DNA of 64,000 nucleotides from Myxococcales bacterium (GTDB taxonomy: Bacteria; Myxococcota_A; Polyangia; Polyangiales; JAFGIB01), in NCBI GenBank assembly GCA_029880325.1, contig JAOUOP010000001.1, positions 124,001 through 188,000 on the forward strand, written 5' to 3'. This document shows positions 41,602-49,815 of this stretch, piece by piece. Below the pieces are notes generated by a model. It was not told where the DNA came from and ran no database searches. It saw only the letters and a program-made list of their open reading frames with translations. How positions within the stretch are numbered: position 1 is the stretch's first letter; every line of letters begins with the position of its first letter. The position numbers were made by a program, and so were the translations under genes.

Positions 41602-42080
41602 GGGCCCAGGCCCTCGCTCGCAAGATGCATTCCGAGTAGCTGGTGCTCGTCTGGCCGCCCTGTGCGTGGCCACCTCGAGCTCGACCCTGCGTTTTCAGTT
41701 CCGAACGCGGTGATGGCGCGACTCCTGCATGTCCACTGTGCACGCCGGGCACATCGGCGTTAGCGGGCCAGCGACCCAGAGAGACAGGAATCATGAGCAA
41801 GGCATTGGTCAACACTACCGCGGCGGCACCGGGCCGCAACGGAACGTCCACCTATGTGAGCCGCGACGAGATCCTGTCGCAGCTCAGCTTCGCGGACGCT
41901 GCAGTCGTGCGCGCGGCCGAGGCGGCAGCTTCCGTGGGCAGGGGGGAGGAGTATCTCGATCTGCATCATCTCGACCGCGGCGTGCGCCAGGCAGACGGCA
42001 CTGCGGCCCCGCTTGGCAACGTGTTGCCGAGACGCGCGGTCGGTGAGCAGCTCTGGGTCCAAATCCTCGCGCAGATACCG
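41602..42080 (+). repeat. 479-bp direct duplication, copy 2
   Basis: Same length as 20777-21255 and nearly identical; the two copies lie 20.8 kb apart and could recombine to delete the intervening cargo. Confidence 0.9.
41714..41729 (+). promoter_or_regulatory. Sigma-54 promoter of the 41793 gene
   Basis: TGGCGCGACTCCTGCA, identical to the copy-1 site; predicted start 41740, 53 bases before ATG 41793. Confidence 0.55.
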
Positions 42081-42140
42081 AAACGGAGCGCTTCCCGAGC
42101 GCTTTCGGACGGACTGCTGAGCCTGCCGTCGGCGGTGTGA
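41793..42140 (+). CDS. Duplicated small protein, copy 2
   Basis: 115 residues, starting MSKALVNTTAAAPGRNGTST. Identical in plan to copy 1 but about 19 residues longer at the C-terminus (KRSASRALSDGLLSLPSAV), because copy 1 is cut short after the duplication boundary, where a synthetase remnant begins. Copy 2 is therefore probably nearer the ancestral form. Function unknown. Confidence 0.65.
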   Translation: MSKALVNTTAAAPGRNGTSTYVSRDEILSQLSFADAAVVRAAEAAASVGRGEEYLDLHHLDRGVRQADGTAAPLGNVLPRRAVGEQLWVQILAQIPKRSASRALSDGLLSLPSAV

Positions 42141-42233
42141 GGCCGAACCGGCCCACGGTCGCGTGTCAGCGTATGTTGATGGTGTGGGCTCGCGGCGGAG
42201 ATGCCCGTGTACGCTCCCTGTCGCTCTCGACGA

Positions 42234-42249
42234 TGGCACGAACCGTGCA
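42234..42249 (+). promoter_or_regulatory. Sigma-54 promoter of the 42297 gene
   Basis: TGGCACGAACCGTGCA, one mismatch. Predicted start 42260, 37 bases before the ATG. Half-site TTGATGG ~80 bases upstream of the start. Confidence 0.72.
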
Positions 42250-42296
42250 CTTCACTCTCGTACGACCGGGCGCCTTGCTCGGTGAAGGGACGCGTG

Positions 42297-42710
42297 ATGG
42301 ACCACCTGACCGACGAACGTGTTATCTGGGAGACCGAGGGTTGGAGACCGGATCGCCCGTTGCGCAACCCAGGACATCCCGTCGCAGTTCTGAAGGACGC
42401 ATGGCGCGTTGTGCGCCTGGACACGCTTCGAGCTGCAGCGGAGGTCGCCCTCGCCAGGCTCGAGGAGCTGCATGAACAGGATGTACAGACGCAGGCGGCC
42501 GGCCCGCGTGCACCGAGCTCGGCCACCGAAGCGGCGTGGTTGGCCTGCTGCCACGAGATCCGGGACGAGGCGGGGCTGCTGAGCCCGACGCCGCAGAAGC
42601 CGGGCTCGACCGTGAGCAGGAGTAGCGATTGGGTCAGGAGCTACCGCGGCGGGCTGGAGCGCTACCGCGACGCGGCCGGGGCCATCCTCACGGGCCTGCT
42701 CGACGCGTAG
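42297..42710 (+). CDS. Hypothetical soluble protein
   Basis: 137 residues from ATG 42297 with GAAGGGA upstream. Starts MDHLTDERVIWETEGWRPDR; helical middle VVRLDTLRAAAEVALARLEE; ends ERYRDAAGAILTGLLDA. No membrane segment or known family. Its promoter makes it part of the island regulon. Confidence 0.65.
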   Translation: MDHLTDERVIWETEGWRPDRPLRNPGHPVAVLKDAWRVVRLDTLRAAAEVALARLEELHEQDVQTQAAGPRAPSSATEAAWLACCHEIRDEAGLLSPTPQKPGSTVSRSSDWVRSYRGGLERYRDAAGAILTGLLDA

Positions 42711-42803
42711 AGAATCCGCAGCCTCGAGCAACCGAGCGATCGGCGGGCGTCGCGGTCAGCTGACGCGCGAAGCTCCTCCTCGCTGTGTGTACGTCTGCAG
42801 ACA

Positions 42804-43262
42804 CTACGCGCCCCTCACCGATGCTTGCAGCTTCTTGTAGCGAACGTGAGAAGCGGCGCCGCGTTCGGCATGAGCGTGCATTGTGTGTGTCCGAGCCTGG
42901 ATTTCGATGGGCAAGCCACAGCTGCTGAGTACGGTGGTGTGCAGTGAACGATATCCGTTGGGCTTGGGCGCAGCGATATAGTCGTCGTATTCGCGTGCCA
43001 AAACTGGAAACCCGGAGTGGATGCGTCGAATCATGCGATAGCAGTCGTGCACGTGGTCGGTGACGGCGCGGATGCCGATGATGTCCAGAACCTCGTGAGC
43101 GCCAACGCCCTCGCGCAGCATCTTGTCCGAGGTCGAATCAATGCTCTTGATGCGGCCATACAGCTGGATGCCCGCGTCGAAGTCTCGCAATAGCACCGCC
43201 ACCCTTCTCAGCGAACGCAGGAGCGCGCGCTTCGCCAACGCAGCGTCCAGGCTCGCGATCAT
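42804..43262 (-). CDS. RelA/SpoT synthetase-domain protein (small alarmone synthetase-like), second paralogue
   Basis: 152 residues, synthetase fold only: YGRIKSIDSTSDKM, LDIIGIRAVTDHVHDCYRMI, YDDYIAAPKPNGYRSLHTTV and IEIQARTHTMHAHAERGAAS. All motif positions needed for ATP and GTP binding are occupied. No hydrolase. ATG 43262 overlaps the upstream stop (ATGA), so it is coupled to the helical-bundle protein. If active it would raise alarmone levels without a matching hydrolase in the window. Confidence 0.82.
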   Translation of the reverse strand: MIASLDAALAKRALLRSLRRVAVLLRDFDAGIQLYGRIKSIDSTSDKMLREGVGAHEVLDIIGIRAVTDHVHDCYRMIRRIHSGFPVLAREYDDYIAAPKPNGYRSLHTTVLSSCGLPIEIQARTHTMHAHAERGAASHVRYKKLQASVRGA

Positions 43263-43801
43263 CGGAACTCCCGTCTTGTCGTCTTCCCGTCCGGCCGCCG
43301 CAACATGACCTCCAGTCGCTGACGCATCGTGATGGGAATTTCGGAGACAGATGCCAGCTCCACATGGGCAGCGGCGACAAGATCCAGGTCTTCACGTACA
43401 AAATCCACGAGCTCGGCCCGGTCTCGGGCGCAGGACAATGCGCGCGGCTCTCGAGGAAGCTCTGATGAACTCTCGTCGGAACGCGGCGGGGACCCGCCAA
43501 GCTCGGTGACGAGCTCGCCCACGGCGTGGGCCATGCGGGTTTGTTCGCTGCACAGTTCCCGAAGGTGTGGCTGCCCGTCGGGCTCGGAGCGTTCGACCGC
43601 GGCCTGAATGGCAGCGGCCACGCAATGGTGGAGCTCGACAACTCGGGAGAGCCTGGCGATGGCCACCGCATCCGGAGGAGCGGGTGCGCGCCACGCCTTC
43701 GCCATTCGGCGATAGAAACGCACCATTGATTCCGGGATCAGTGGAGTTCGTGCCTGGCGGGCCGGCTTGGAGTGCTTCTCGAGCTCGGCGGCGGGTTGCA
43801 T
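43259..43801 (-). CDS. Four-helix-bundle-like protein, paralogue of 25122
   Basis: 180 residues; from residue ~20 it parallels 25122 (TPLIPESMVRFYRRMAKAWR, VVELHHCVAAAIQAAVERSE, MAHAVGELVTELGGSPPR). Extra N-terminal ~20 residues. ATG 43822 falls inside the -24/-12 promoter, so a start at 43801 or later is more likely. Coupled to the synthetase gene. Confidence 0.7.
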   Translation of the reverse strand: MQPAAELEKHSKPARQARTPLIPESMVRFYRRMAKAWRAPAPPDAVAIARLSRVVELHHCVAAAIQAAVERSEPDGQPHLRELCSEQTRMAHAVGELVTELGGSPPRSDESSSELPREPRALSCARDRAELVDFVREDLDLVAAAHVELASVSEIPITMRQRLEVMLRRPDGKTTRREFR

Positions 43802-43814
43802 GACGCCTATGTAA

Positions 43815-43830
43815 AGCATCATTCATGCCA
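43815..43830 (-). promoter_or_regulatory. Sigma-54 promoter of the 43259-42804 operon
   Basis: TGGCATGAATGATGCT: GG/GC spacing exact, two changes. Predicted start 43804, 3 bases before ATG 43801. Confidence 0.6.
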
Positions 43831-43882
43831 AGCATTTTTCTTCATGATCTTCTAAACTTAGCGACGAGGAGCAGCCGGGCAC

Positions 43883-43915
43883 GATCAATTTGATGCGCAG
43901 GACATCATTTTGACG
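43883..43915. promoter_or_regulatory. Island palindromes, sites 5 and 6 in tandem
   Basis: GATCA-ATT-TGATG (43883-43895) and CATCA-TTT-TGACG (43903-43915), one mismatch each, 20 bases centre to centre (about two helix turns). They lie 85-105 bases upstream of the predicted start at 43804. Confidence 0.62.
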
Positions 43916-44003
43916 TCGTCAGTGCGACGTGATCACGGCGGACCTGGGTGCCCACGAGTTGCTGCAGGCGAATCCTGACGCCGGCAGCTGGCATAGTGCA
44001 GCA

Positions 44004-45986
44004 ATGGGAGACTCCGTTCTCGGCGAGCTGGTCGTGGTGATCGCGGTTGCGGTCGTCTCCGCCGCCCTGTTGCGACGCCTGCATGTGCCGCCGGTGGTTG
44101 GGTTCATCCTCGCCGGGGTCCTGATCGGGCCCGGTGGACTCGCGCTGATCGAAGATCGTCAGCAAATCGAGCTGCTGGCCGAGGTTGGCGTCGTGTTGCT
44201 GCTGTTCACTGTGGGTCTCAAGCTGCGCCTTGCCGACCTGTGGGTGCTGCGGCGCTCGGTCTTCGGTGGCGGGATGCTCCAGGTCATGCTCACGGGCGGC
44301 GTGGCAACGGCGGTGGCGATCACCCTCGACCGCCCGCCCGCTGAGGCGGTCGTATGGGGCGCCATGGTGGCCCTCTCCTCCACCGCGCTGGTGCTGTGGC
44401 TGCTCGAGCGCTCGGGCGACACGGGCACCGCGCACGGGCGAACCATGATCTCGATGCTGCTCTTTCAGGACCTTGCAGTGATCCCGATCATGCTCGCCCT
44501 GCCGCTACTCGCGGGCCACGCGGCGACCCCGATGGAGATCACACTGCTGCTGGGACGCTCGGTCGCGGTCATCGTGATGACCGTTGTGTTGGCCGCCGTC
44601 GCCTTCCCCTGGATCACGGCCCTCATCGTGGCTTCTGGCAGCCGGGAGCTCTTCACGTTGACTACTGTGCTGGTTGCCATGGGCAGCGCACTGGTCTTCG
44701 GTCACTTCGGCCTATCCATGGCGCTGGGCGCGTTCCTCGCCGGTATGGTCGTGTCGGAGTCGGAGTACGTCGGCCGGATGATTGACCACATCACGCCGCT
44801 ACGCGATGTCTTCAACAGCCTGTTCTTCGTTTCGATGGGCATGCTGGTGGAGCCGCAGCTCTGGATCGAGCGGCCGCTACTGCCGCTCGCAGCGCTAGGT
44901 GGGGTCATGATCCTCAAGGCCCTGGTCGCCGCCGCCGCCGCGTGGCCGCTGTTGCGCAGCGGCCCTTCGGTCGTGGCCGTGGGTCTTGGCCTTGCCCAGA
45001 TCGGAGAATTCTCAATCGTCGTGGCCACGGAGGCGGCGCGCCTGGGGCTGTTGCCACGGCCCCAACACGAGCTCCTTCTCGCGGTGGCGGTGCCGACCCT
45101 CGTGCTGACCCCGTTCATCATCGGTGCAGGCTCGCGCTGGGCCCGCCAGCGCGCCGACGCATGGCTGTCGGCCCCCGCCGCTGGCCTCGACGACCACGTG
45201 ATCATTGTCGGCTACGGCCTGAACGGGAAGAACGTGGCGCGCGCCCTGCGGCTGCTCGAGGTGCCCCATGTGGTGATCGACTTGAACCCGCAGACGGTTG
45301 CTGACGTGGTCGAGGCCGGGGACCTGGCGGTGGAGGGCGACGCCAGCCAGAAGCAGGTGCTGCGCGCCGCCGGCATCGACCGGGCGCGCGGGGTCGTGGT
45401 GACTGTCTCAGAGGCCGTCGACACACGCTCCGTGGTGGACAACGCGCGCCGGCTTGGCCCGAGCACACAGATCATCGCGAGGACGCGCTACCTGCGCGAG
45501 GTGGAGCCGCTGCGCGAGCTGGGTGCCAACGAGGTGATCCCCGAGGAGTTCGAGACCTCACTGGAGCTCACGGCGCGCGTGCTGGCCGCCTACGGCGCTC
45601 CGCCGCACGTCGTCCGCCGCGAGAAGGAGGCCCTGCGACACGAGAACTACGATTTGTTGCTGAGCGCGTCGGGCACAGCACACCCCACGCTCGAGGCCCT
45701 GCGCGACCTGTCGTCCCTCGCATCCCTGCCGGTGCCGGCAGGCTCCGCGGTCGTGGGCCGCACCCTGCGCGAGCTCGACCTGCGGCGGTGCACCGGCGCC
45801 ACCGTGGTGGCCGTCGAACGCGCGGGCGAGCTGCAGCTCAACCCTTCGCCCGACTTCCGGCTCGAGTCACGCGACGCGCTGGTCAGCTTCGCCAACGGCC
45901 CGGCCCTCGAGGCCCTCGAGTCGGTGCTCGAGCGCCCGGCGGGCACGGGCGCGGACACGAACGGAGACGCTCCCACAGTTGGATGA
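44004..45986 (+). CDS. Kef-type monovalent cation/H+ antiporter with RCK domains
   Basis: 660 residues. Twelve or so membrane segments of the CPA2 fold (1-390: VVGFILAGVLIGPGGLALIE, VGVVLLLFTVGLKLRLADLW, ALGAFLAGMVVSESEYVGRM), then RCK/TrkA-N (HVIIVGYGLNGKNVARALRL, LAVEGDASQKQVLRAAGIDR) and RCK/TrkA-C (VGRTLRELDLRRCTGATVVA). Exports K+ (or Na+) for H+ under stress; gating by nucleotides through RCK. Start at ATG 44004 (MGDSVLGELVVV); an upstream ATG is possible. Divergent from the 43801 operon. Confidence 0.93.
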   Translation: MGDSVLGELVVVIAVAVVSAALLRRLHVPPVVGFILAGVLIGPGGLALIEDRQQIELLAEVGVVLLLFTVGLKLRLADLWVLRRSVFGGGMLQVMLTGGVATAVAITLDRPPAEAVVWGAMVALSSTALVLWLLERSGDTGTAHGRTMISMLLFQDLAVIPIMLALPLLAGHAATPMEITLLLGRSVAVIVMTVVLAAVAFPWITALIVASGSRELFTLTTVLVAMGSALVFGHFGLSMALGAFLAGMVVSESEYVGRMIDHITPLRDVFNSLFFVSMGMLVEPQLWIERPLLPLAALGGVMILKALVAAAAAWPLLRSGPSVVAVGLGLAQIGEFSIVVATEAARLGLLPRPQHELLLAVAVPTLVLTPFIIGAGSRWARQRADAWLSAPAAGLDDHVIIVGYGLNGKNVARALRLLEVPHVVIDLNPQTVADVVEAGDLAVEGDASQKQVLRAAGIDRARGVVVTVSEAVDTRSVVDNARRLGPSTQIIARTRYLREVEPLRELGANEVIPEEFETSLELTARVLAAYGAPPHVVRREKEALRHENYDLLLSASGTAHPTLEALRDLSSLASLPVPAGSAVVGRTLRELDLRRCTGATVVAVERAGELQLNPSPDFRLESRDALVSFANGPALEALESVLERPAGTGADTNGDAPTVG

Positions 45987-46129
45987 TGGGCGGGCTCTAC
46001 ACCTCATTGAGCCTACGGTATTTCTCCGATCGCCCACATACTCACTGGAACCGTGGCAGCACGCAGTCTGGAAGGCTCGTCCAGCCGGATGGAGTTGAAG
46101 CCGCGAGTCCGGAAGATCGGTCGGCGCAC

Positions 46130-46888
46130 TCAACCAATCGGACACCGGGATCGCACCGGAGCTCCGCGATTCCACTGGTGGTGCCGCCGCGGCTCAGACG
46201 GTGCTCGAAGCATGCCCCAGGCGACGTGCCAAAAGCCGTAGTAGGTGAGGCGAAAAGCATACATCGTCAGGTAGTCGAGGCGCCGGAAGAGGGTGAGCTC
46301 CGCGATACCGAACACCATGAGGTGAACGACGACGAACGTCGTGAGGGCCGCCCCGGTCGCCCGCCCTCCGGACGACTGCAGTAGGCACTCGATGCCCGAC
46401 ACGATCACCATCGCCACCCAGGTGTGGTGCTCGGCCGCGCCGCTTCTCCACGCACGTCGCAGGAGTCCGAGCAGCAGGACAAAGGGGACGACGTGCAGCG
46501 CCAGTTGCGCCAGCAACCCCATCACCGGGTAGAAGAGCAGCCCGACCGGCGGCGCGACGTGGATGCCATCCGGGAAGCCCAGGCCGATGTCCGCGAGCGC
46601 GACCGCCACCATGAACGGCAGCGTCCAGAGCATGGCCAGTGCCCGGGCGCGAATTGAAATCGTCGCATCGAACAGGTGGTACCCAGAGCGCTCGCTCAAG
46701 TGCCGGAATGCGAGTCCGCCAAGGCTGCACACCGCAAAGGCTGCCGGTACGGCAGGCAAGGTCCCGACGTATGCTGCGAACAGTCCCGGCTCAAGGTGGT
46801 CGAGAAGCGCCACCGCGCCCAGGACCAGCGCGCACACGCCAGCGTAGGCGCGCAAGCTCGGCGGGGACTGGCGTGTGGACGGCGGCAT
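46130..46888 (-). CDS. Multi-pass membrane protein, unknown
   Basis: 252 residues, about six membrane segments (LRAYAGVCALVLGAVALLDH, LGFPDGIHVAPPVGLLFYPV, ALHVVPFVLLLGLLRRAW). Two conserved-looking His pairs (HHTW, VVHLM) and an RLDYLTMYAFRLTYYGFWH stretch. No family recognised. Convergent with the antiporter gene. Confidence 0.6.
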   Translation of the reverse strand: MPPSTRQSPPSLRAYAGVCALVLGAVALLDHLEPGLFAAYVGTLPAVPAAFAVCSLGGLAFRHLSERSGYHLFDATISIRARALAMLWTLPFMVAVALADIGLGFPDGIHVAPPVGLLFYPVMGLLAQLALHVVPFVLLLGLLRRAWRSGAAEHHTWVAMVIVSGIECLLQSSGGRATGAALTTFVVVHLMVFGIAELTLFRRLDYLTMYAFRLTYYGFWHVAWGMLRAPSEPRRHHQWNRGAPVRSRCPIG

Positions 46889-47174
46889 CGAGGCTCCGTG
46901 GCGATGCCCATACTGGCAGGTGCCCGCGGTTGCCGTCACCCGGGCGGCCTGCGCCCAACCGCGCGCACCCATTTCTGCCGAGGAGATGGGCGCCTCGGCG
47001 CTACGACAAAGTTCCACTTCAACTTCCACTTTTCCCGACGAACCACGGGACAGCACGCAACGCCCGGGGACGGTAAGTGTGGATGATAATTGAATTTCGT
47101 GAATGGCCGCGAGGCGCTTCGAAGGCTTGCCAAGGTTGACGTCGGCGCGACCCTGAAACCGCCCTGCCCGACGC

Positions 47175-47215
47175 AGCCTTGGCCCGCATCTGGTGCCCAA
47201 ATAGTGCCCAAACGC
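47175..47215 (-). pseudogene. Vestigial integrase C-terminus next to the middle att
   Basis: TGGTGCCCAAATAGTGCCCA here parallels the 3' end of the intact integrase gene (GGTGCCCAAATGGTGCCC, ~7459) and reads FGHYLGT on the minus strand. It suggests that another integrase once ended at this att copy. Confidence 0.5.
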
Positions 47216-47352
47216 CGTGGCAAACGCCGGAACACAACGGAACGGGAGGGAACGAAACGGCACGCCCTCCCGCTCCACAATTCTCACGATTTCAGGGCGT
47301 TGCGCGGGAAAGCCGAGTGCCGGCGGTTGGTTGGCGCAACGCGCTTTCAGCG

Positions 47353-47380
47353 GTTCGATTCCCGCCGCCTCCACCAAAAA
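47353..47380 (+). repeat. Middle att: second copy of the ssrA 3' end
   Basis: GTTCGATTCCCGCCGCCTCC then ACCAAAAA; one base different from 7401. Right boundary of the 40-kb element, left boundary of the 13-kb element. Confidence 0.88.
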
Positions 47381-47404
47381 AGCCCAGGGAAACCTGGGCT
47401 TTTT
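47381..47404 (+). terminator. Displaced ssrA terminator, copy 1
   Basis: AGCCCAGG-GAAA-CCTGGGCT followed by T5, an 8-bp GC-rich stem with U-tract: a textbook intrinsic terminator directly after the ssrA-end copy. Confidence 0.88.
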
Positions 47405-47466
47405 CATTTTGCTATAACGAGGTCCCTGAGCGAGGTCCCTGGGTCGACCTCATGTGATGAGGCACT

Positions 47467-48570
47467 GTGGAGGCTAAGTTTCGAGAGGTCCGGCGCCACG
47501 TGTACCTCGGCGAAGAGTTCACCGAGGACCTCACGCTCTGGCGGTACATGCCCTTTCCGCAGTTCTGCGGGACGATCATGAGTGGTGGGGTCTTCTTTGC
47601 GCGGGTGACGCACCTCCAGGACCCCTGGGAGGCGTCGTACCCCACCAGCTTCTTGAACGTCGAGCGCTGGACCGAGTGGTTGGGGGCCAACCACCGTCAG
47701 GCAAAGGAACACGACCTCGATCCAGCACAGCTAGCGACGCACTTGGTGCATGCTTTTCGGGAGAACTTCGCCGGACGACATCGGTTCCTGGTTTCCTGCT
47801 GGCACGCCCGCGAGGATGAATCCGAGCCATTTTGGCGCCTCTACTCCGACCAACGATTCGGAGTCGCCATCCGCACAACGCTCTCCGCCTTCTGCGGCGC
47901 ACTCTCTCCTGTGCCCGGACGACGCGTGAACGTGGCAGCAGTCCGCTATGCGGACCTGACAGATGCATCAGCCGAGATTGCGGAGAACTTCGTACCGATA
48001 CTCTTCAAGCGACGGGACTTCGAACACGAAAGGGAAGTCCGCGCCTTCATCTACGACCACGGCGATTCCATCGAGGACGAGATAGGCACAACGGTGCCAG
48101 CCGACCTGAACGACCTTTGCCAAGAAATACTCGTATCCCCATTCGCAGATTCATGGTTCACACACGTCGTCCGCAGCTACTGCGAAACGCACGCCATCAC
48201 GTGCAGAATCCGGAAATCGTCTCTCTACGCGTCGCCGGCCGTGTCGAAACCAGCACCCGTCAAGCCCCCACCCAAGCCACGGAAGTCATCTTGGGTGCTC
48301 TTCGACAACGAGCAGGAGTTCGACGCATGGCACGAGGCAGCGCGCGTAGCTGCGGGGCTGCCCCGGTTCGGGGTGAGGGCTCACACCGGGGCGGTCAGCC
48401 TCGGCGGGGGGCTGACTATCTACGTGACCTCACCACACGTGCACCCTGTCGATGGCCGCGTCGCCGCTGTCATTGATGAGGCCCAGACCGACCCCGCAGG
48501 ATTGAAGATCGTGGAGCGCTCTTGGTTGGAGGCGGAAGGCTGGTTTCCGAAGGCTGAGACCCTCGATTGA
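47467..48570 (+). CDS. DUF2971-like protein
   Basis: 367 residues. N-terminal ~250: LWRYMPFPQFCGTIMSGGVF, ARVTHLQDPWEA, SCWHAREDESEPFWRLYSDQ, RFGVAIRTTL, FKRRDFEHEREVRAFI, the motif order of DUF2971 proteins, often found near mobile elements and defence genes; activity unknown. The last ~90 residues after a Pro/Lys linker form a separate domain. GTG 47467 with GAGGC upstream. Confidence 0.75.
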   Translation: MEAKFREVRRHVYLGEEFTEDLTLWRYMPFPQFCGTIMSGGVFFARVTHLQDPWEASYPTSFLNVERWTEWLGANHRQAKEHDLDPAQLATHLVHAFRENFAGRHRFLVSCWHAREDESEPFWRLYSDQRFGVAIRTTLSAFCGALSPVPGRRVNVAAVRYADLTDASAEIAENFVPILFKRRDFEHEREVRAFIYDHGDSIEDEIGTTVPADLNDLCQEILVSPFADSWFTHVVRSYCETHAITCRIRKSSLYASPAVSKPAPVKPPPKPRKSSWVLFDNEQEFDAWHEAARVAAGLPRFGVRAHTGAVSLGGGLTIYVTSPHVHPVDGRVAAVIDEAQTDPAGLKIVERSWLEAEGWFPKAETLD

Positions 48571-48576
48571 CGAGTA

Positions 48577-48765
48577 CTACGATTCAGAGTCCGCCCATAG
48601 CCGCTCCCACCGCGCTTCCACGAGTTCCGCGCTCCCGTCCGGTACGACGTGCGTGTAGCGCTCGGTACTCTTCATATCGACGTGCCCCCGGCAGCCACGC
48701 GATTGGGCGGGACCGGCCCCATCGCGGCGTAGCTCGCACCGGCGGTGTGCCCTGCCCCGTGCTGG
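48577..48765 (-). pseudogene. Integrase C-terminal remnant
   Basis: Stretches match the 3' part of the integrase at 51004 (for example CATATCGACGTGCCC against CATATCGGCGTGCCC, and the AALAAMGPV-like region) but with shifts and stops. A decayed paralogue of that integrase. Confidence 0.6.
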
Positions 48766-49272
48766 TCGCGCGGACTAGACGCGGCACGTCGCGGCTCCAG
48801 GTTCACATCAAGAAACAGATGGTGACTCGCGGAAAAAATTTCGCGTACAGGACGCACACGCCAACCAAGGCTTGCAAACACAGGCAGCCATCGGTTTTGA
48901 ACACAGTGGGGGGTGCCCTGCAGGCTCCCTGTGCCGAGACGCCGTGCCCCATCCCGACCCGGGCACAGACGGCACTCCGGCGCGCCCGACCACGACCGCG
49001 CCCAGCTGCGCAACGACAGGGCCATTCGCAAATCTCCTTGTGCCGCGCTGCTGCGAGGTGACCGCCTCTCACAGTCTCGGGCTCGGATGTGGAACCGTAC
49101 AGGCACCAGGCAGGGATTGCGCTACGCGAAACGTGTGTCGCCGTGGTGCGAGATGCTGGCGCCCTGCTGTTTTCTGATATGGCCGGTACTCGGCGCTGGG
49201 TCGATTCGGAGGAGTGATAGAGCGCATCCTCGTCACGCTCGACGCTGCGGGATATGCCAGCGCGGTGCCCCG
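48766..49272. other. Gap, no gene recognised
   Basis: Only chance frames. A short CAGTGGGGGGTG block also occurs near 52710. Confidence 0.4.
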
Positions 49273-49815
49273 CTAGCCAGCCTCGTCGCCCGTCTTCTTG
49301 GAAGTGGTGGGCGCCGCCTTCGCCTTCCTCGGCCCCTTCAGCCCAAGCGACAGTTGCGGGTCTTCGGAGAATGCGCGGTTGTTCGGAATGACGAAGTCCC
49401 ACAGGCCGAAGACGGCTGCCAGGACGTGATCGAGTTCCAGCGTGTCGTTCGTGCGGGCCAGCGCCGGCTGCTCCGGCATGCAGGAGACCGCGAGGCGCGC
49501 CCCCTCCAGCGTGTGCAGCACACCATCCGACCAGCCGTCACCCGCGTAAACCAGGCAGCCCGGCACCCACATGGCCTCAAGGTCTTGGAGGGCGTAGGGG
49601 ATCTTCTCATCGGTCGTCCCCGAAACGCGCTGATACTTGCACTCGATCGCAAGCGCGCGCTGATCCGCCTTGCGCAGCACGAAGACATCGAGTTGCCGCT
49701 TCTTGCCGATGATGGTCTTGCCGAGCGAGACCTCTGTGTAGACAACGAGTCCCCGGGGCCCGAAGTTCTTGTCGATGTAGGAGGCAATCAAGTCGCGGTA
49801 GTCATGCGCTTTCAC
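49273..49815 (-). CDS. PD-(D/E)XK nuclease-fold protein (likely restriction endonuclease)
   Basis: 180 residues. GLVVYTEVSLGKTIIGKKRQ, then LDVFVLRKADQRALAIECKY gives an Asp followed 14 residues later by Glu-Cys-Lys (D...ExK), the PD-(D/E)XK core; DEKIPYALQDLEAM follows. It overlaps the methylase gene by 14 bases, so the pair probably forms a type II restriction-modification unit. GTG 49815. Confidence 0.75.
   Translation of the reverse strand: MKAHDYRDLIASYIDKNFGPRGLVVYTEVSLGKTIIGKKRQLDVFVLRKADQRALAIECKYQRVSGTTDEKIPYALQDLEAMWVPGCLVYAGDGWSDGVLHTLEGARLAVSCMPEQPALARTNDTLELDHVLAAVFGLWDFVIPNNRAFSEDPQLSLGLKGPRKAKAAPTTSKKTGDEAG

Noticed and set aside
43922..44003. Sigma-54 promoter for the Kef-type antiporter
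   Set aside because: TGGCATAGTGCAGCA has GC one base too close to GG; spacing is critical for sigma-54.
46889..47407. Long minus-strand frame beginning KKPRFPWAFLVEAAGIEP
   Set aside because: It is the antisense translation of the terminator and ssrA-end repeat at the middle att, a well-known source of false genes; only the part from ATG 46888 is kept.
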